Notes under the pieces: generated by a model | What the model saw: the letters and a program-made list of their open reading frames with translations, nothing else | Databases searched by the model: none | Told to the model about the DNA's origin: nothing | Assembly: GCA_017621905.1 (NCBI GenBank) | Contig: JAGASC010000306.1 | Coordinates: 1-13,351, forward strand | Length of the DNA: 13,351 nt | Direction: 5' to 3' | Source: Roseburia sp. | Lineage (GTDB): Bacteria; Bacillota; Clostridia; Lachnospirales; Lachnospiraceae | Shown: piece after piece, positions 13,171 through 13,351 of the stretch | How positions within the stretch are numbered: the first letter of the stretch is position 1 | How the letters are laid out: every line of letters begins with the position of its first letter | Program-made: the position numbers and the translations under genes

Positions 13171-13196
13171 TAACTGTGAAGTACTGAACATTTACG
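13169..13196. repeat. Palindrome family copy 2, after murG
   Basis: GTAACTGT (13170-13177) and ACATTTAC (13188-13195) pair with one mismatch around loop GAAGTACTGA, matching the copy at 12004-12032 in layout and loop. Its right arm overlaps the left arm of the 18-bp inverted repeat at 13191. Confidence 0.65.
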
Positions 13197-13260
13197 AAAC
13201 TCCCATGCCTTACATGCTTCGGCAGCACCATAAATCTATTCCGCATGGGAGTTTCGTAAA
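13191..13260. repeat. 18-bp perfect inverted repeat
   Basis: TTTACGAAACTCCCATGC (13191-13208) and its exact complement (13243-13260) enclose a 34-nt spacer containing CATGCTTCGGCAG. An 18-bp exact match is far beyond chance at this spacing. The spacer is long for a terminator and no T-run follows. It could be a folded RNA, a miniature mobile element or an inverted pair of protein sites. Confidence 0.75.
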
Positions 13261-13271
13261 ACTGATGCACA

Positions 13272-13289
13272 CATGCAGTAAACTGCATG
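13272..13289. repeat. CATGCAG/CTGCATG hairpin after murG
   Basis: A perfect 7-bp stem with loop TAAA. It shares 11 bases (as reverse complement) with the leader hairpin at 11897-11917. Confidence 0.6.
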
Positions 13290-13299
13290 GCGCGTGTAC

Positions 13300-13324
13300 G
13301 AACCGCTCAGCGAGTGAGCGGTTC
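13300..13324. repeat. GAACCGCTCA/TGAGCGGTTC hairpin after murG
   Basis: A perfect 10-bp stem with a GCGAG loop. It is followed by TGATTGAAAAT, lacking a T-run, so termination on the plus strand is not well supported. Confidence 0.6.
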
Positions 13325-13351
13325 TGATTGAAAATAGTGAATAGATAGAAA

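Larger units (their letters stand above)
13148..13351. other. Palindrome-rich gene-free tail after murG
   Basis: About 200 nt to the window edge hold five successive inverted repeats (listed separately) and no supported ORF. None is followed by a T-run, so no intrinsic terminator for murG is visible. The density of exact stems suggests an interspersed repeat cluster or a structured RNA. Confidence 0.6.

Noticed and set aside
13191..13324. CRISPR-like repeat array or intrinsic murG terminator
   Set aside because: The palindromes differ from one another, spacing is irregular, and no stem is followed by a T-run.

Overview
The window looks like part of a Lachnospiraceae-type (Clostridia, Firmicutes) chromosome. 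Support comes from purine-rich Shine-Dalgarno sites (AGGAGG, AAAGGTGA) before nearly every gene, near-consensus sigma-A promoters, the gene order birA - small ORF - coaX - dusB - ORF - greA - lysS, a SleB-type cell-wall hydrolase, and a MurG of the GGGTAGH type. Genus and species cannot be read from the sequence.

Layout. (1) 1-1353, minus strand: a parA-parB partition pair, with parB running off the left edge. The ParB sequence is of the plasmid/integrative-element kind, and this stretch is visibly more AT-rich than the rest. (2) 1354-1611: an intergenic block with a strong intrinsic terminator, two short tandem-repeat pairs and a hairpin at the lysS stop; this may be a mobile-element junction. 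(3) 1612-8505, minus strand: eight closely spaced genes (gaps about 20-82 nt) that look like one transcription unit, argF, birA, a 105-aa conserved ORF, coaX, dusB, a 203-aa unknown, greA and lysS. They cover arginine and cofactor (biotin, CoA) metabolism, tRNA modification, transcript-cleavage rescue and lysine charging. (4) 8584-9516: an SPFH/band-7 membrane protein. (5) 9712-10935: a secreted SleB-like hydrolase with two SH3-like domains, its own consensus promoter and a WalR-like repeat near its start site. (6) 11275-11640: a small single-pass membrane protein. (7) 11641-12064: a divergent promoter region. (8) 12065-13147, plus strand: murG, the only plus-strand gene. Its leader holds four consecutive hairpins. 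(9) 13148-13351: about 200 nt with no gene but five consecutive palindromes.

Gene-free stretches over 300 nt are 10936-11274 (promoter, WalR-like repeat, terminator) and 11641-12064 (divergent promoters, murG leader hairpins). No tRNA, rRNA, CRISPR array, insertion sequence or transposase was seen.

The most interesting non-coding signal is a small palindrome family (stem GTAAYT/ATTAC-like, loop GAAG(G)TACTGA). It appears on both sides of murG, with a weaker relative before the 203-aa gene, accompanied by a second shared hairpin (TTTACTGCATG). No clearly new multi-gene system is evident. The best leads are the partition locus beside lysS, the palindrome-rich flanks of murG, and the WalR-like control of the cell-wall hydrolase.
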